Source: Homoserinibacter sp. YIM 151385 (GTDB lineage: Bacteria > Actinomycetota > Actinomycetes > Actinomycetales > Microbacteriaceae). From it: a DNA stretch of 64,000 nucleotides. Made by a program: the position numbers and the translations under genes. The stretch covers positions 1,116,001 to 1,180,000 of the forward strand of contig NZ_CP115175.1 of assembly GCF_027912415.1 (NCBI RefSeq), read 5' to 3'. The notes beneath the pieces were generated by a model. The model was not told the DNA's origin, did no database searches, and saw only the letters and a program-made list of their open reading frames with translations. Positions within the stretch are counted from its first letter, which is position 1; each line of letters starts with the position of its first letter. This document shows positions 1 through 10,427 of the stretch, piece by piece.

Positions 1-654
1 GACCTCGCGGCCGAGGTCGCGGCCGTGCTCCCCGCCATCCCGGGCGCCGATCGCGATCGCGCGGCGCTCGTCGACCGCGGCGTGCTGCTCGCGCTGCAGC
101 GCCGGGCGCCGGTCGACCCGCCGGGCGCCGACGCCTGGTGGCTCGGCGGGCCCGAGCTCGCGGCGAGCGCCGAGCAGATCGCGGCGGCGCTGCCGGGCGG
201 GTCCCGCATCCAGCTGCTCGGGCGGGATCCCGCGCGCGCGATGCTCCAGACCGCCGCGACCGCGCTCTGGGCGGGGGCCGCGGGCGCCGGGCTGCTCGCC
301 GTCGCCGCCGTGGCGACGACCGCGGCGGCGGGGCGGGGCGCGCGCCGAGACGAGGAGCGGCTGCTGCGGCAGCTCGGCACCTCCGGGCGCCAGCTCGCGA
401 CGCTGCGACGCGCCGAGCTCGGGTCGGCGCTCGGCGCCGGGGTGCTGCTCGGGCTCGCGAGCGGCGCGCTCACCGCCCTCATCACCGTCGGGCCCGTCGC
501 CGGCGCGGCCGTGCCCGAGCCCGCCGAGGCCGCGACGGCCGCGCTCGCGGTCGCCCCGGCGCCGCTCGGCGTCGGCCTGCTCCTGCTCGTGGCCGGACTC
601 GCCGCGGTCGTCGTCCTCCCGAGCCGACGCCCGCGCGCGGAGGCGAGCGGATGA
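1..654 (+). CDS. FtsX-like ABC permease, C-terminal part (partial)
   Basis: The frame is open from base 1 and ends in TGA at 652-654, so only about the last 217 residues of a longer membrane protein are present. Three long hydrophobic stretches, with a basic loop (RGARRDEERLLRQLGTSGRQ) between the first two, match the C-terminal FtsX domain of MacB/LolCE-type permeases. The stop overlaps the next start (ATGA), and a second permease and two ATPases follow, so this is the first visible gene of an ABC exporter operon. The substrate cannot be told. The true start lies outside the window. Confidence 0.8.
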   Translation, partial: DLAAEVAAVLPAIPGADRDRAALVDRGVLLALQRRAPVDPPGADAWWLGGPELAASAEQIAAALPGGSRIQLLGRDPARAMLQTAATALWAGAAGAGLLAVAAVATTAAAGRGARRDEERLLRQLGTSGRQLATLRRAELGSALGAGVLLGLASGALTALITVGPVAGAAVPEPAEAATAALAVAPAPLGVGLLLLVAGLAAVVVLPSRRPRAEASG

Positions 655-3326
655 GCGCCCGGTCCCGCTCCGGCACGGTCGGCCTCCTGCTCCGGCTCCT
701 CGCGGACCGGCCCGGCGCCACCCTCCTGCTCGCGGCGCTCATCGCGCTGCTCTCCCTCGGCGGCGCGCTCGCGCCGCGGCTCATGGCGGGCCTCGGGGAC
801 GCGGAGCTCGCCGCCGAGCTCGACGCCGCCTCGCCGCTGCGCTCGGGCGTGACCGGCGTCTCCGCGTTCGGGTACCCGAGCGCCGGGGGCGAGGCGCCGA
901 GCGAGGAGACCCTGTTCGGCGAGGTCCGGGACGGCATCGAGGAGACCGCGAGCACCCTGGAGCGCCCGCTCGGCCCGGCGCTCGAGGCCCCCGACTGGAC
1001 GGTGCGCGTGCCGCCGATCGCCGCGCTGCCGAAGGGGGACTCCGGCACGGGAGCCCTGCTCACGCTGCTCGTCGACCTGGAGGCGCCCGAGCGCACGAGC
1101 GTGCTCGAGGGTCGCATGCCGGAGCCGTGGTCGGGCGACGCGGAGGACGAGACGCCGGCGGACGCGCGGCCGCCGCTCGAGATCGCGCTCGGCGCCGAGG
1201 CGGCCGAGCGGGTCGGGGCGCGCGTCGGCTCGCGCTTCGACAGTCCGGTCGCCCCGCTGCTCGTCGTCGGCGTCCTCGAGGCGGCCGACCCCGGCGATCC
1301 CCACTGGATCCGGTTCCCGCAGCTGCTCGCCGCCGACGAGCCGAGTGCCGCAAGCGGGCGGACCGTTCCCGGCGCCGACGCGCTCATCGCCCCCGCGACC
1401 GCGGCGGGGCTCGGTGCGGAGTTCCAGAACGCCGAGCTGCGGATCTGGTTCCCGGTGGAGGGACGCGACCTCGCCTTCGCCGATGCGGACGCGCTGCTGT
1501 CGCAGCTCCGCCAGCTCGGGGCGGCGGGACGCCCGCTGCCCGCCGGCCAGTACCTCGACATCCAGACCGGGCTCGACGTCCTCGTGCTCGGCGCGCGGGA
1601 TCGGCTGGAGACCGCGGCCGCGCTGCTCGCGCTGCTCACCGCGGTGCCGATGGGCGCGGCACTCGCCGTGCTCGCGCTCGGCGCGCACGCCGTCGCGCGC
1701 GGCCGGGCGCCGACCGCGGAGCTGCTGCGAGCGCGGGGCGCGGGGGCGCTGCGTCCGGCCGCCGTGCAGCTCATCGCCCTGCTCGTCGCGGTCGTCCCCG
1801 CGACGGCGCTCGGCGTCGGCGCCGCGGCCGTGCTGTCGCGCGAGGACCCCGGCCCGGTCGGCGCCGTCCTGCCCGCGCTGCTCGCGGCCGCGGTGCTCGC
1901 GACCGCGCTCGTGCCCGTCCGGGCGTCGGACCGGGCGCGCGTCTCGCCGGAGCGCTCGACCCGAGGCCGGTGGCTGCGCCGTCTCGAACTCGCCGTCGCC
2001 GCGGCCGCCGCCCTCGCGATCGCGCTTCTGCTCCGACGCGGCTACGCCGACGGCGGCGGGCCCGACCCGCTGCTCGCGGCGGCGCCGCTCCTCGTCGCGC
2101 TCGCGATCGGCATCCTCGTCCTCCGACTCCTCCCGCTCGCATCGCGCCTCGCCCTCGCCCTCGCCCGAGGGCGCACCGCGCGCGGACCGGTCCTGCTCAT
2201 CGGCGCGGCCGGCGCGGCGCACGGCGGCGGCGGACTCGCCACGGCGCTTCCCGTTCTGCTCGGCGTCTCCGCCGCGGTCGCCTCGCTGTGCCTGTCGGCG
2301 ACGCTGACGGGCGGGCTCGAGCGCGCCGCCGTCGAGGAGACGGGGGCCGACGTGCGCCTCAGCGCGACCGTCGACGCCGAGCTCGAGGAGGCGGTGGCGG
2401 CCGTCGAGGGCGTGCGGGCCGTCGCGCCCCTCGCCGTCGCGGGCGGCGTCGAGATCGCGGACGCGCGCAGCGAGGTGCGTGTCCAGGTCGCCGTCGTCTC
2501 CTTCTCCGCGCTGCGGGTCCTCCGCCCCGAGCTCGGCATCCCCGAGACCGGGCCCGGCCGGTCCGCGCTGATGCTGTCGCCCGCCCTCGCGGAGCGGTTC
2601 CGCGACCCCGAGCTGCGCGTCGACGGCACCGCGGTCCCGGTCGCCGGCGTCGCGCGGTCCACGCTGCCCGGTGTCGCGCGATCCTGGGCGCTCCTCGACG
2701 CGGATGCGGCGGTCGAGCTCCGGGGGACGCCCGTCGTCGCCGAGGAGCTGCTCATCGGCGCCGAGCCCGACCTCGGCACGGCCGCCCTCGCCGCGCGGGT
2801 CGCGGCGGCCGTCCGCGAGACCCGCGGGGTGTCGGCCCCGATCCGGATCGCAGACCGCGACACCGCGATCGCGACCGCCCTCGACCGGCCGACGACGGGC
2901 GCACTCGCCGCGGCCCTCCTCGGCGGGGCGCTCGTCTCCGGGCTGCTCGCGATGCTCGCCGTCGTGATCTCCGCGGTCGCCGCGAGCCGCGCCCGCAGCC
3001 GCACGGCCGGCATCCTCCGCCTGCTCGGCATCGGGCGCCGACGGCTCGACGCACTGCTGCTCTGGGAGCTCGCGCCGCCCGTCGCCGCGGGGCTCCTCGG
3101 CGGCGTGCTCGCGGGGATCTCGGTGCCCGCCATCGTCGTCGCCGTCGTCGACCTGGCGCCCGCGACCGGCGCCGTCTCGAGCGTCCCGCTCCAGATCCCG
3201 GTGCCCTTCGTCCTCCTCGCCGCCGTCGCGGTCGGCGCCGCCGCAGCGCTCGCGGCCGCGCTCGCCCTCCTCGCCGCCCGCCGACTCGACCCCGCCGCCA
3301 GCCTCAAGATCGGAGCGGACACATGA
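651..3326 (+). CDS. FtsX-like ABC transporter permease
   Basis: An 891-residue membrane protein. An N-terminal transmembrane anchor (about residues 15-40) is followed by a large extracytoplasmic segment to about residue 320, then several hydrophobic segments, a second soluble segment and a final trio of membrane helices near residues 755-885. This duplicated FtsX layout is typical of actinobacterial exporters that move lipids, peptides or lipoproteins. The start is chosen at the ATG that overlaps the previous stop; the open frame continues upstream but would run through the preceding gene. The stop overlaps the next ATG (ACATGA), so translation is probably coupled to the ATPase. The substrate is unknown. 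Confidence 0.85.
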   Translation: MSARSRSGTVGLLLRLLADRPGATLLLAALIALLSLGGALAPRLMAGLGDAELAAELDAASPLRSGVTGVSAFGYPSAGGEAPSEETLFGEVRDGIEETASTLERPLGPALEAPDWTVRVPPIAALPKGDSGTGALLTLLVDLEAPERTSVLEGRMPEPWSGDAEDETPADARPPLEIALGAEAAERVGARVGSRFDSPVAPLLVVGVLEAADPGDPHWIRFPQLLAADEPSAASGRTVPGADALIAPATAAGLGAEFQNAELRIWFPVEGRDLAFADADALLSQLRQLGAAGRPLPAGQYLDIQTGLDVLVLGARDRLETAAALLALLTAVPMGAALAVLALGAHAVARGRAPTAELLRARGAGALRPAAVQLIALLVAVVPATALGVGAAAVLSREDPGPVGAVLPALLAAAVLATALVPVRASDRARVSPERSTRGRWLRRLELAVAAAAALAIALLLRRGYADGGGPDPLLAAAPLLVALAIGILVLRLLPLASRLALALARGRTARGPVLLIGAAGAAHGGGGLATALPVLLGVSAAVASLCLSATLTGGLERAAVEETGADVRLSATVDAELEEAVAAVEGVRAVAPLAVAGGVEIADARSEVRVQVAVVSFSALRVLRPELGIPETGPGRSALMLSPALAERFRDPELRVDGTAVPVAGVARSTLPGVARSWALLDADAAVELRGTPVVAEELLIGAEPDLGTAALAARVAAAVRETRGVSAPIRIADRDTAIATALDRPTTGALAAALLGGALVSGLLAMLAVVISAVAASRARSRTAGILRLLGIGRRRLDALLLWELAPPVAAGLLGGVLAGISVPAIVVAVVDLAPATGAVSSVPLQIPVPFVLLAAVAVGAAAALAAALALLAARRLDPAASLKIGADT

Positions 3327-4219
3327 CCGCCGACACGCCCCTCATCGACTGCCGCGACCTCGTGCGGATCTTCTCCGCCGAGGGGGTCGAGGTGCAGGCG
3401 CTCCAGGGACTCGACCTCGAGGTGCGGCGCGGCGAGCTGACCGCGGTGGTGGGCGCCTCCGGCTCCGGCAAGTCGACGCTCCTCGGCATCCTCTCCGGGC
3501 TCGACACGCCGACGGCCGGCTCCGCGACCGTCGACGGCCACGACCTCCTCGCGATGCGCGGCTCCGAGCGCACGCGCTACCGCCGCCGCTCCGTCGGCTA
3601 CGTCTGGCAGGAGACCTCGCGCAACCTCCTCCCGTACCTCAGCGTCGCCGAGAACGTCGCCGCGGTCCTCGCGATCGGCGGCACCGCGCGGCGGGAGCGG
3701 CCGACGCGCACGGCCGAGCTGCTCGCCGCCCTCGAGATCGGCGAGCTCGCCGACCGCCGCCCCCAGCAGCTCTCCGGCGGCCAGCGCCAGCGCGCCGCCA
3801 TCGCCGCGGCGCTCGCCAACGTCCCCGCTGTGCTGCTCGCCGACGAGCCGACCGGCGAGCTCGACGAGGCCTCGTCCGAGGCGGTGCTCGAAGCGCTGCG
3901 GGACGTCAACGAGCGACTCGGGGCGACCGTGCTCGTCGTCACCCACGATCCCGGCGTCGCCTCCCACGTGCGGCGCACGGTGCAGATCCGCGACGGCCGG
4001 ACGAGCAGCGAGGTGCTCCGCTCGACCCGTCGCACGAGCGACGGCGGGGAGGAGCACGTCGCGCGGGAGGTCGCGGTCCTCGACCGCGTCGGCCGCCTGC
4101 AGCTGCCGCCCGAGTACCTGGCCGCGCTCTCGTTGCGCGACCGGGTGCGACTCGAGCTGCAGGAGGACCATGTGCGCGTGCTCCCCGAGCACGCCGACGA
4201 CGAGGAGGCCGGCGCATGA
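3323..4219 (+). CDS. ABC transporter ATPase with AbrB/SpoVT-like C-terminal tail
   Basis: A 298-residue ATPase of the MacB/LolD type. Walker A GASGSGKST lies at residues 44-52, signature LSGGQ at 150-154, Walker B LLADEP near 171-176 and the switch histidine in VTHDP near 206-210. It should power the adjacent FtsX permeases on the cytoplasmic face. The family usually ends near residue 230. Here about 65 more residues follow, and residues 248-288 (DRVGRLQLPPEYL, then RDRVRLELQEDHVRVLP) have the look of a swapped-hairpin AbrB/SpoVT DNA-binding module. That reading rests on pattern recognition only. ATGA overlaps link both neighbours. Confidence 0.88.
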   Translation: MTADTPLIDCRDLVRIFSAEGVEVQALQGLDLEVRRGELTAVVGASGSGKSTLLGILSGLDTPTAGSATVDGHDLLAMRGSERTRYRRRSVGYVWQETSRNLLPYLSVAENVAAVLAIGGTARRERPTRTAELLAALEIGELADRRPQQLSGGQRQRAAIAAALANVPAVLLADEPTGELDEASSEAVLEALRDVNERLGATVLVVTHDPGVASHVRRTVQIRDGRTSSEVLRSTRRTSDGGEEHVAREVAVLDRVGRLQLPPEYLAALSLRDRVRLELQEDHVRVLPEHADDEEAGA

Positions 4220-4967
4220 GCGCGCTGCTGCAATGCGAGCGGGTCTCGCGCACCTTCGGCACGGGCGACGCGGCCGTGCCCGCCGTGCAGGAGGTGGACC
4301 TCGAGCTCGGCCGGGGCGAGCTCCTCATCGTGCGCGGGCCCTCCGGCTCCGGCAAGACGACCCTGCTCAACCTGCTCGGCGGACTCGACCGGCCGGATCG
4401 CGGTCGAGTGGTCCTCGACGAGGAGGACCTCGCGGCGGCCCACGAGGACCGGCTGCTCGAGCTCCGGCGCACCCGGATCGGCTTCGTGTTCCAGTCCTTC
4501 GGCCTGCTGCCCCACCTCACGGCCGCGGAGAACGTCGGCATCCCGCTCCGCCTGCTCGACACGCCGACGCCGGAGCGAGAGGCCCGGGTCGCGGAGCTGC
4601 TCGGCCTGGTCGGGCTGGGCGGCCACGCGGCGCAGCGCCCCGGCGAGCTGTCCGGCGGACAGCAGCAGCGGGTCGGGATCGCCCGGGCGCTCGCGGCCCG
4701 ACCGGAGCTCATCATCGCCGACGAGCCGACCGGGCAGCTCGACAGCCGCACCGCCGCATCGGTCATGGACGTGATCGTCCGGCTCGTCCGAGAGGAGGGC
4801 GTCTCGGTCGTCGTGTCGACGCACGACCCCTCGCTCGACGAGCGCGCCGACCGCGTGCTGCAGCTGCGCGACGGTCGGATCGCGCCGCCCCGAGGACGGC
4901 ATCGTGCCGCGAGCCCGACGGACGGCTCGGGCGCCGAGGACGCGGCGCCGTCCAGGTCGACGGCGGG

Positions 4968-4971
<4 letters not shown>
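4216..4971 (+). CDS. ABC transporter ATPase, MacB/LolD type
   Basis: A 251-residue ATPase, the second of this exporter operon. Walker [10 protein letters not shown] is at residues 41-49; LSGGQQQR and [12 protein letters not shown] follow, with STHDP as the switch region. The last 25 residues are a low-complexity Ala/Ser/Arg tail. The ATG overlaps the previous TGA. Two different ATPases beside two permeases suggest either a heterodimeric ATPase or two exporters encoded together. The TAG stop shares the palindrome CTAG with the stop of the convergent clpX. Confidence 0.88.
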
Positions 4972-6245
<1,274 letters not shown>

Positions 6246-6273
6246 GCGGGTCTCCTCCCCAACGTGTGCGACG

Positions 6274-6279
6274 AGCCTA
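6274..6279 (-). promoter_or_regulatory. clpX promoter -10 box
   Basis: Reads TAGGCT on the minus strand, 28 bases before the clpX ATG, with a good ribosome binding site between. The plus-strand gene starting at 6390 diverges from here. No convincing -35 element was seen. Confidence 0.5.
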
Positions 6280-6389
6280 ACCCGAACCCGCGACACGGCG
6301 CGGCACCGGAGGGGATGACGTGTCGTGCCGCGTCGCCGGGCCCCGCCGGGCGTCGCCCCGCCTCGCCGGCTCGCCGTAGACTCGGCGGC

Positions 6390-6989
6390 ATGCAGACCCG
6401 CGCCGCCCGCCTCGTGCGCGGCACGCTCGCGGGCGGCACCTCCGTCCTCGCGGCGGCGCTCTCGCATCAGGCCGCCGGCGGCGAGGCCCCGTCGGCCCTC
6501 GCGATCGGCGCCGGGCTCGTCTTCGGCGTCCTGCTCGGCACCGCGCTCACCGCCCGCCGCCCCTCCTGGTGGCGGATGCTCGCCCTCGTCGGCGTGAGCC
6601 AGGTCGCCTTCCACCTCGTCTTCGTGCTCCTCGGCACCTCGGCCGCGATCGGCACCACGATGCACGGCCACCACCACCTCGTCGCGATCGACGTGCTCGG
6701 CGTCGGCGACGGGCGGGAGTCCGCGGCGCTCGGGATGTGGACGGCCCACGCGGTCGCGGCCGTCGCGAGCGCGCTCCTCCTCCGCCACGCCGAGGCGGGC
6801 GCCTGGGCGCTCCTCGTCACCGCCGGTCGCCTCCTGGCACGCACGCTCCTGCCGCTCGGCCTCGTGACACCCGCGCTCCCGGCCCGCCCGGCCGCGGCAG
6901 CCGCCTCCCCCGCGCCGGCCGGCCCGCGCCGACTCGAGCGCGCGACGGCGCTGCGGCGGCGCGGTCCTCCCCTCCTCGCGTTCTCCTGA
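6390..6989 (+). CDS. His-rich multi-pass membrane protein of copper-handling operon
   Basis: A 199-residue hydrophobic protein with about five membrane segments and a MHGHHH cluster at residues 91-96 in a loop, which could bind a metal. I do not recognise a named family. Its place directly before YcnI-like and CopC-like genes suggests a role in copper handling. A -10 box TAGACT at 6377-6382 ends seven bases before the ATG, so the transcript is probably leaderless; this supports the chosen start. The Pro/Ala/Arg-rich C-terminus (about residues 160-199) looks disordered and cytoplasmic. Confidence 0.72.
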   Translation: MQTRAARLVRGTLAGGTSVLAAALSHQAAGGEAPSALAIGAGLVFGVLLGTALTARRPSWWRMLALVGVSQVAFHLVFVLLGTSAAIGTTMHGHHHLVAIDVLGVGDGRESAALGMWTAHAVAAVASALLLRHAEAGAWALLVTAGRLLARTLLPLGLVTPALPARPAAAAASPAPAGPRRLERATALRRRGPPLLAFS

Positions 6990-7077
6990 CACCACCGGCC
7001 GCCCCACCGTCGGCGGTCGAGCCGCGATCGCGGCCGAGAACCCGTGCGCGCACGCGCGCCAGAACGCAAGGAACCCC

Positions 7078-7818
7078 ATGAACCGCACCCAGAACTCCCG
7101 CCCCGCCCGCATCCGGCCGGCCCTCCTCGGCGCGGGCGCGATCGCGCTCGGCACCGGGCTCGCCCTCGGCGCACCGCTCGCCGCGAGCGCGCACGTGACC
7201 GTCACGCCCGACACGACCGCCGCCGGCTCCTACGCCGTCCTCACCTTCTCGGTCGGACACGGCTGCGAGGGCTCGCCGACCGAGTCGGTCGCGATCACGA
7301 TCCCCGAGCCGATCGCGGCCGTGACGCCGACGATCACGCCCGGCTGGCAGATCGAGAAGGTGATGGCGCCCGTCGAGGAGCCGAGCGAGGATGCGCACGG
7401 CGAGACCGCCACGGAGCGCGTCTCGCAGGTCGTGTACACCGCCGACACCCCGCTCGAGGACGGCTACCGCACGACCTTCGCGCTGAGCCTCCAGCTCCCG
7501 GCCGACGCCGAGGGCGAGACGCTCGCCTTCCCGGCGCTCCAGACCTGCACGGTCGGCGAGACCGACTGGGCCGACGCCGACCCCGAGGCCGACGCGCCCG
7601 CGCCGACGCTCGCCGTCACGGCCGCAGCGGAGGGCGCCGGCCACGGACACGGAGCCGCCTCCGAGGAGGAGCAGGAGGACGGCCGCGACGACGCCTCGGC
7701 CGCCTCCGCGACGGGGGGCGAGGACGTGCTCGCCCGTGTGCTCGGCATCGCGGGCCTCGCGATCGGCGCCGTCGGCATCGTCGTCGCGGTGGCGAGCCGC
7801 CGCTCGGCGCGCTCGTGA
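7078..7818 (+). CDS. YcnI-family (DUF1775) copper-binding protein
   Basis: A 246-residue exported, membrane-anchored protein. A Sec signal ends at AASA, leaving His39 as the mature N-terminus (HVTVTPDT), the residue by which YcnI proteins hold copper. Conserved family features follow: a [11 protein letters not shown] segment and Trp90 in TPGWQ. A Gly/Ala/Glu-rich linker with an HGHG motif leads to one C-terminal transmembrane helix (about 216-240) and a short basic tail. It overlaps the downstream CopC-like gene by GTGA, so the two are co-translated. YcnI and CopC-like proteins are commonly neighbours in Gram-positive copper loci. Confidence 0.9.
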   Translation: MNRTQNSRPARIRPALLGAGAIALGTGLALGAPLAASAHVTVTPDTTAAGSYAVLTFSVGHGCEGSPTESVAITIPEPIAAVTPTITPGWQIEKVMAPVEEPSEDAHGETATERVSQVVYTADTPLEDGYRTTFALSLQLPADAEGETLAFPALQTCTVGETDWADADPEADAPAPTLAVTAAAEGAGHGHGAASEEEQEDGRDDASAASATGGEDVLARVLGIAGLAIGAVGIVVAVASRRSARS

Positions 7819-8459
7819 CCCCCCGGCTCGGCCGTCCGGGTGCCGCCGTCGCCGCGGCGGCGCTCGTCGCGGCGTCGGTGCTCCTCCCCGCAGGGGCCGC
7901 GCAGGCGCACAACTACATCGTCGAGTCGACCCCGGCGGAGGACGGCACCCTCACCGAGCTGCCCGAGCGCTTCGCGATCACGACGAACGAGGGCCTGCTC
8001 GATGTCAGCGGCACGGGTGCGGGATTCGCGATCCAGATCCGGGACGCGGAGGGCTCGTACTACGGCGACGGCTGCATCGCCGTCCAGGGCACGGGCATGT
8101 CGACCCCGGCCGCGCTCGGCGAGGCGGGGGACTACGAGCTGCTGTACCAGTTCGTCTCCGCCGACGGCCACACGGTGAGCGGCGAGTACGCCTTCGCCTT
8201 CCAGCCCGACGGCGAGTGGACGCCCTCGGAGGGCTCTCCCACGGCACCCGACTGCGGCGGCACCGCCGGCGGCGAGGCGCCCGGCGCCGATGAGGGCTCC
8301 GGCGGGGAGTCGGGGGATGCCGGCGAGGCCGACGGGAGCCCGGACGTCGCGCTCGGCGACATCCTCTGGATCGGCGGCGCCGTGCTCGCGGTCCTCGTGG
8401 CCGCCGGCGTCACGCTGCTGGTGCTCAGCCGGCGGAAGCCGGCGCCGCCCGCCGGGTAG
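7815..8459 (+). CDS. copC: CopC-domain copper resistance protein
   Basis: A 214-residue exported protein starting at a GTG that overlaps the YcnI stop. The signal peptide ends at AQA, giving mature His32 (HNYIVESTPAEDG). The family signature SADGHTVSGEY lies near residues 115-125. The copper site of CopC uses the N-terminal His and this downstream His. An acidic Gly-rich linker (about 150-180) precedes one C-terminal membrane helix and a basic tail, so the protein is anchored outside the membrane. A strong hairpin terminator follows at 8473-8504. No CopD domain is fused. Confidence 0.9.
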   Translation: MTPRLGRPGAAVAAAALVAASVLLPAGAAQAHNYIVESTPAEDGTLTELPERFAITTNEGLLDVSGTGAGFAIQIRDAEGSYYGDGCIAVQGTGMSTPAALGEAGDYELLYQFVSADGHTVSGEYAFAFQPDGEWTPSEGSPTAPDCGGTAGGEAPGADEGSGGESGDAGEADGSPDVALGDILWIGGAVLAVLVAAGVTLLVLSRRKPAPPAG

Positions 8460-8472
8460 CGGCAGGAACGGA

Positions 8473-8504
8473 CGAGGCCCCGGGGATCGCTCCCCGGGGC
8501 CTCG
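8473..8504. terminator. Bidirectional hairpin terminator between copC and clpP2
   Basis: A perfect 14-bp stem (CGAGGCCCCGGGGA paired with its complement) with a four-base TCGC loop lies between convergent genes. There is no U-tract, as is usual in this GC range. Confidence 0.85.
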
Positions 8505-8519
8505 CTCGTGCCGCCCGCG

Positions 8520-9200
8520 CTACTTGACGAGCGCGGCCGGGGTGTTCTTGCGGCTCGTGAGCACCTGGTCGATGAGCCCGTACTCGAGCGCCTCGGCGGC
8601 GGAGAGGATCTTGTCGCGCTCGATGTCCTCGTTCACCTCGGCGACCGACTTCTTCGAGTGGTCGGAGAGCGTCTGCTCGAGCCAGGTGCGCATGCGCAGC
8701 ACCTCTCGCGCCTGGATCTCGATGTCGGAGGCCTGGCCGCGGCCGGCATCCCCCGTCGCCGGCTGGTGGATGAGGATCCGGGCGTTCGGCAGGGCGAGGC
8801 GCTTGCCCGGCGTGCCCGCGGCCGCGAGCACCGCCGCCGCGGAGGCCGCCTGGCCGAGCACGACCGTCATGACCTGCGGGCGGATGTACTGCATCGTGTC
8901 GTAGATCGCGGTCATGGCGGTGAAGGAGCCGCCGGGCGAGTTGATGTACAGGATGATGTCGCGGTCCGGGTCCATGCTCTCGAGCACGAGGAGCTGGGCC
9001 ATGATGTCGTCCGCCGAGGCGTCGTCGACCTGCACGCCGAGGAAGATGACGCGATCCTCGAAGAGCTTCGCGTACGGGTCCTGGCGCTTGAAGCCGTAGG
9101 CCGTGCGCTCCTCGAAGCTGGGCAGGATGTAGCGCGACGACGGCATCATCCCGGCACCGGAGGCGAAGCCGCCGGCGGACTGGAAGGTGGGGGTCTCCAT
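8520..9200 (-). CDS. clpP2: ATP-dependent Clp protease proteolytic subunit ClpP2
   Basis: A 226-residue serine peptidase subunit. Catalytic triad by alignment to the family: Ser120 (GQAASAAAVL), His145 (ILIHQPA) and Asp196 (IERD). The NSPGGS oxyanion motif is near residues 87-92. Actinobacteria need two different ClpP rings, and this longer copy with the PSSRYILPSFEERT N-terminus is the ClpP2 type. A good Shine-Dalgarno (AAGGA) precedes the ATG. It lies 30 bases behind clpP1 in the same operon. Confidence 0.96.
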   Translation of the reverse strand: METPTFQSAGGFASGAGMMPSSRYILPSFEERTAYGFKRQDPYAKLFEDRVIFLGVQVDDASADDIMAQLLVLESMDPDRDIILYINSPGGSFTAMTAIYDTMQYIRPQVMTVVLGQAASAAAVLAAAGTPGKRLALPNARILIHQPATGDAGRGQASDIEIQAREVLRMRTWLEQTLSDHSKKSVAEVNEDIERDKILSAAEALEYGLIDQVLTSRKNTPAALVK

Positions 9201-9230
9201 GATTCGGTGTCCTTGTCCTGTCTTCTCTCG

Positions 9231-9818
9231 CTACTGCTCGCTCGTGCCGCCGCCGCCGACGACGTCGGCCGCCGACTCGCGGATGTGGTCGACGAAGCCG
9301 TACTCGAGGGCCTCCTCGGCCGTGAACCAGCGGTCCCGGTCGCCGTCGGCGTTGACCTGCTCGACCGACTTGCCGGTCTGGTCGGCGGTGATCTCGGCGA
9401 GGCGCTTCTTCATGTCGAGGATGAGCGCCGCCTGGGTCTGGATGTCGGAGGAGGTGCCCCCGAAGCCGCCGTGCGGCTGGTGCAGCAGCACGCGGGCGTT
9501 CGGCGTGATGTACCGCTTGCCCTTCGTGCCGGCCGTGAGCAGCAGCTGCCCCATCGAGGCGGCCATGCCGATGCCGACGGTGACGATGTCGTTCGGCACG
9601 AACTGCATCGTGTCGTAGATCGCCATGCCGGCGGTGATCGAGCCGCCCGGCGAGTTGATGTAGAGGTAGATGTCCTTCTCGGGGTCCTCGGCGGCGAGCA
9701 GCAGCAGCTTGGCCGCGATCTCGTTCGCGTTGTCGTCGCGCACCTCGGAGCCGAGCCAGATGATGCGGTCCTTGAGGAGGCGGTCGAAGACGCTCGGCGT
9801 GAATGCCGGTTCTGCCAT
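9231..9818 (-). CDS. clpP1: ATP-dependent Clp protease proteolytic subunit ClpP1
   Basis: A 195-residue partner of ClpP2. Triad: Ser88 ([10 protein letters not shown]), His113 (LLHQPH) and Asp162 (GDRDRW). INSPGGS is at about 55-60. The start is the ATG at 9818 with a GGGAGC ribosome binding site; the frame is open further upstream but without homology. A TAGATT -10 box at 9853-9858 gives a leader of about 28 nt. The longer N-terminus [18 protein letters not shown] is typical of ClpP1. First gene of the clpP1-clpP2 operon. Confidence 0.96.
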   Translation of the reverse strand: MAEPAFTPSVFDRLLKDRIIWLGSEVRDDNANEIAAKLLLLAAEDPEKDIYLYINSPGGSITAGMAIYDTMQFVPNDIVTVGIGMAASMGQLLLTAGTKGKRYITPNARVLLHQPHGGFGGTSSDIQTQAALILDMKKRLAEITADQTGKSVEQVNADGDRDRWFTAEEALEYGFVDHIRESAADVVGGGGTSEQ

Positions 9819-9852
9819 GTGAGGAGCTCCCGTTCTTGTCGGTTCGCCCTCG

Positions 9853-9858
9853 AATCTA
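9853..9858 (-). promoter_or_regulatory. clpP1P2 promoter -10 box
   Basis: TAGATT on the minus strand, 34 bases before the clpP1 ATG. Actinobacterial clpP1P2 operons are often controlled by ClgR, but I could not recognise a ClgR site by eye. Confidence 0.45.
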
Positions 9859-9935
9859 GCGAAGCGCCGCGAGCCGATCCGGCCTGTTCGCCGTGGGCAG
9901 ATCGGGCGTCGCGCCGCACGGCGTAGCGTGGGGCC

Positions 9936-10397
9936 ATGAGGTGGGTGCGGTTCCGCCGCGGGGCGACGCTGCTCTTCGACGTGCTCGTCCCCGCCGTGCC
10001 GCTCGCGGCGGTCGCCGCCGCCTTCTGGACGGACGCCGAGCTGCTCGGCGGGGATGCCGCAGCGGGCTCGATGCGGACGCAGGCCCTCGGCATCGCCGCG
10101 GTCGTCCTGCTCGGGATGCTGGCCGTGCGCCGCCTCATCCGGGTCGGCTGGCTGCGCCGCGGCGAGCGCGAGCGCATGCTCGGGCTCGCGCAGGCGTGGT
10201 GCACGGCGCTGCTGGCGCTCTCCGGCGCCTGGTTCGCCTTCGGCGTCGGCGGCATCGGCGCGGTGGAGCCCGCGCTGACGGGGCGGGCGCTCTTCCAGGG
10301 CCTGGTCGGCATCATCGCGTGCCTGGTGGCGATCGGGGTGCTCGCGCTGCGGCGCCCCGCGCCGCCCCGCGAGGCCGCCTCGGGCGTGCACGGCTGA
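9936..10397 (+). CDS. Conserved hypothetical membrane protein
   Basis: A 153-residue protein with four hydrophobic segments (about 12-30, 50-64, 85-103 and 118-138) and a short Arg/Pro-rich C-terminus. No family recognised. A -10 box TAGCGT at 9924-9929 ends six bases before the ATG, so the gene is probably leaderless and the start well fixed. It is divergent from clpP1 and convergent with the DUF1697 gene. Confidence 0.7.
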   Translation: MRWVRFRRGATLLFDVLVPAVPLAAVAAAFWTDAELLGGDAAAGSMRTQALGIAAVVLLGMLAVRRLIRVGWLRRGERERMLGLAQAWCTALLALSGAWFAFGVGGIGAVEPALTGRALFQGLVGIIACLVAIGVLALRRPAPPREAASGVHG

Positions 10398-10427
10398 GGG
10401 GATGGATGCGCGCGCTCGCCGCCCGGC

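Noticed and set aside
482-1774. Long minus-strand open frame across the second permease
   Set aside because: Ser/Arg/Ala-only composition with no domain pattern; shadow of the permease gene.
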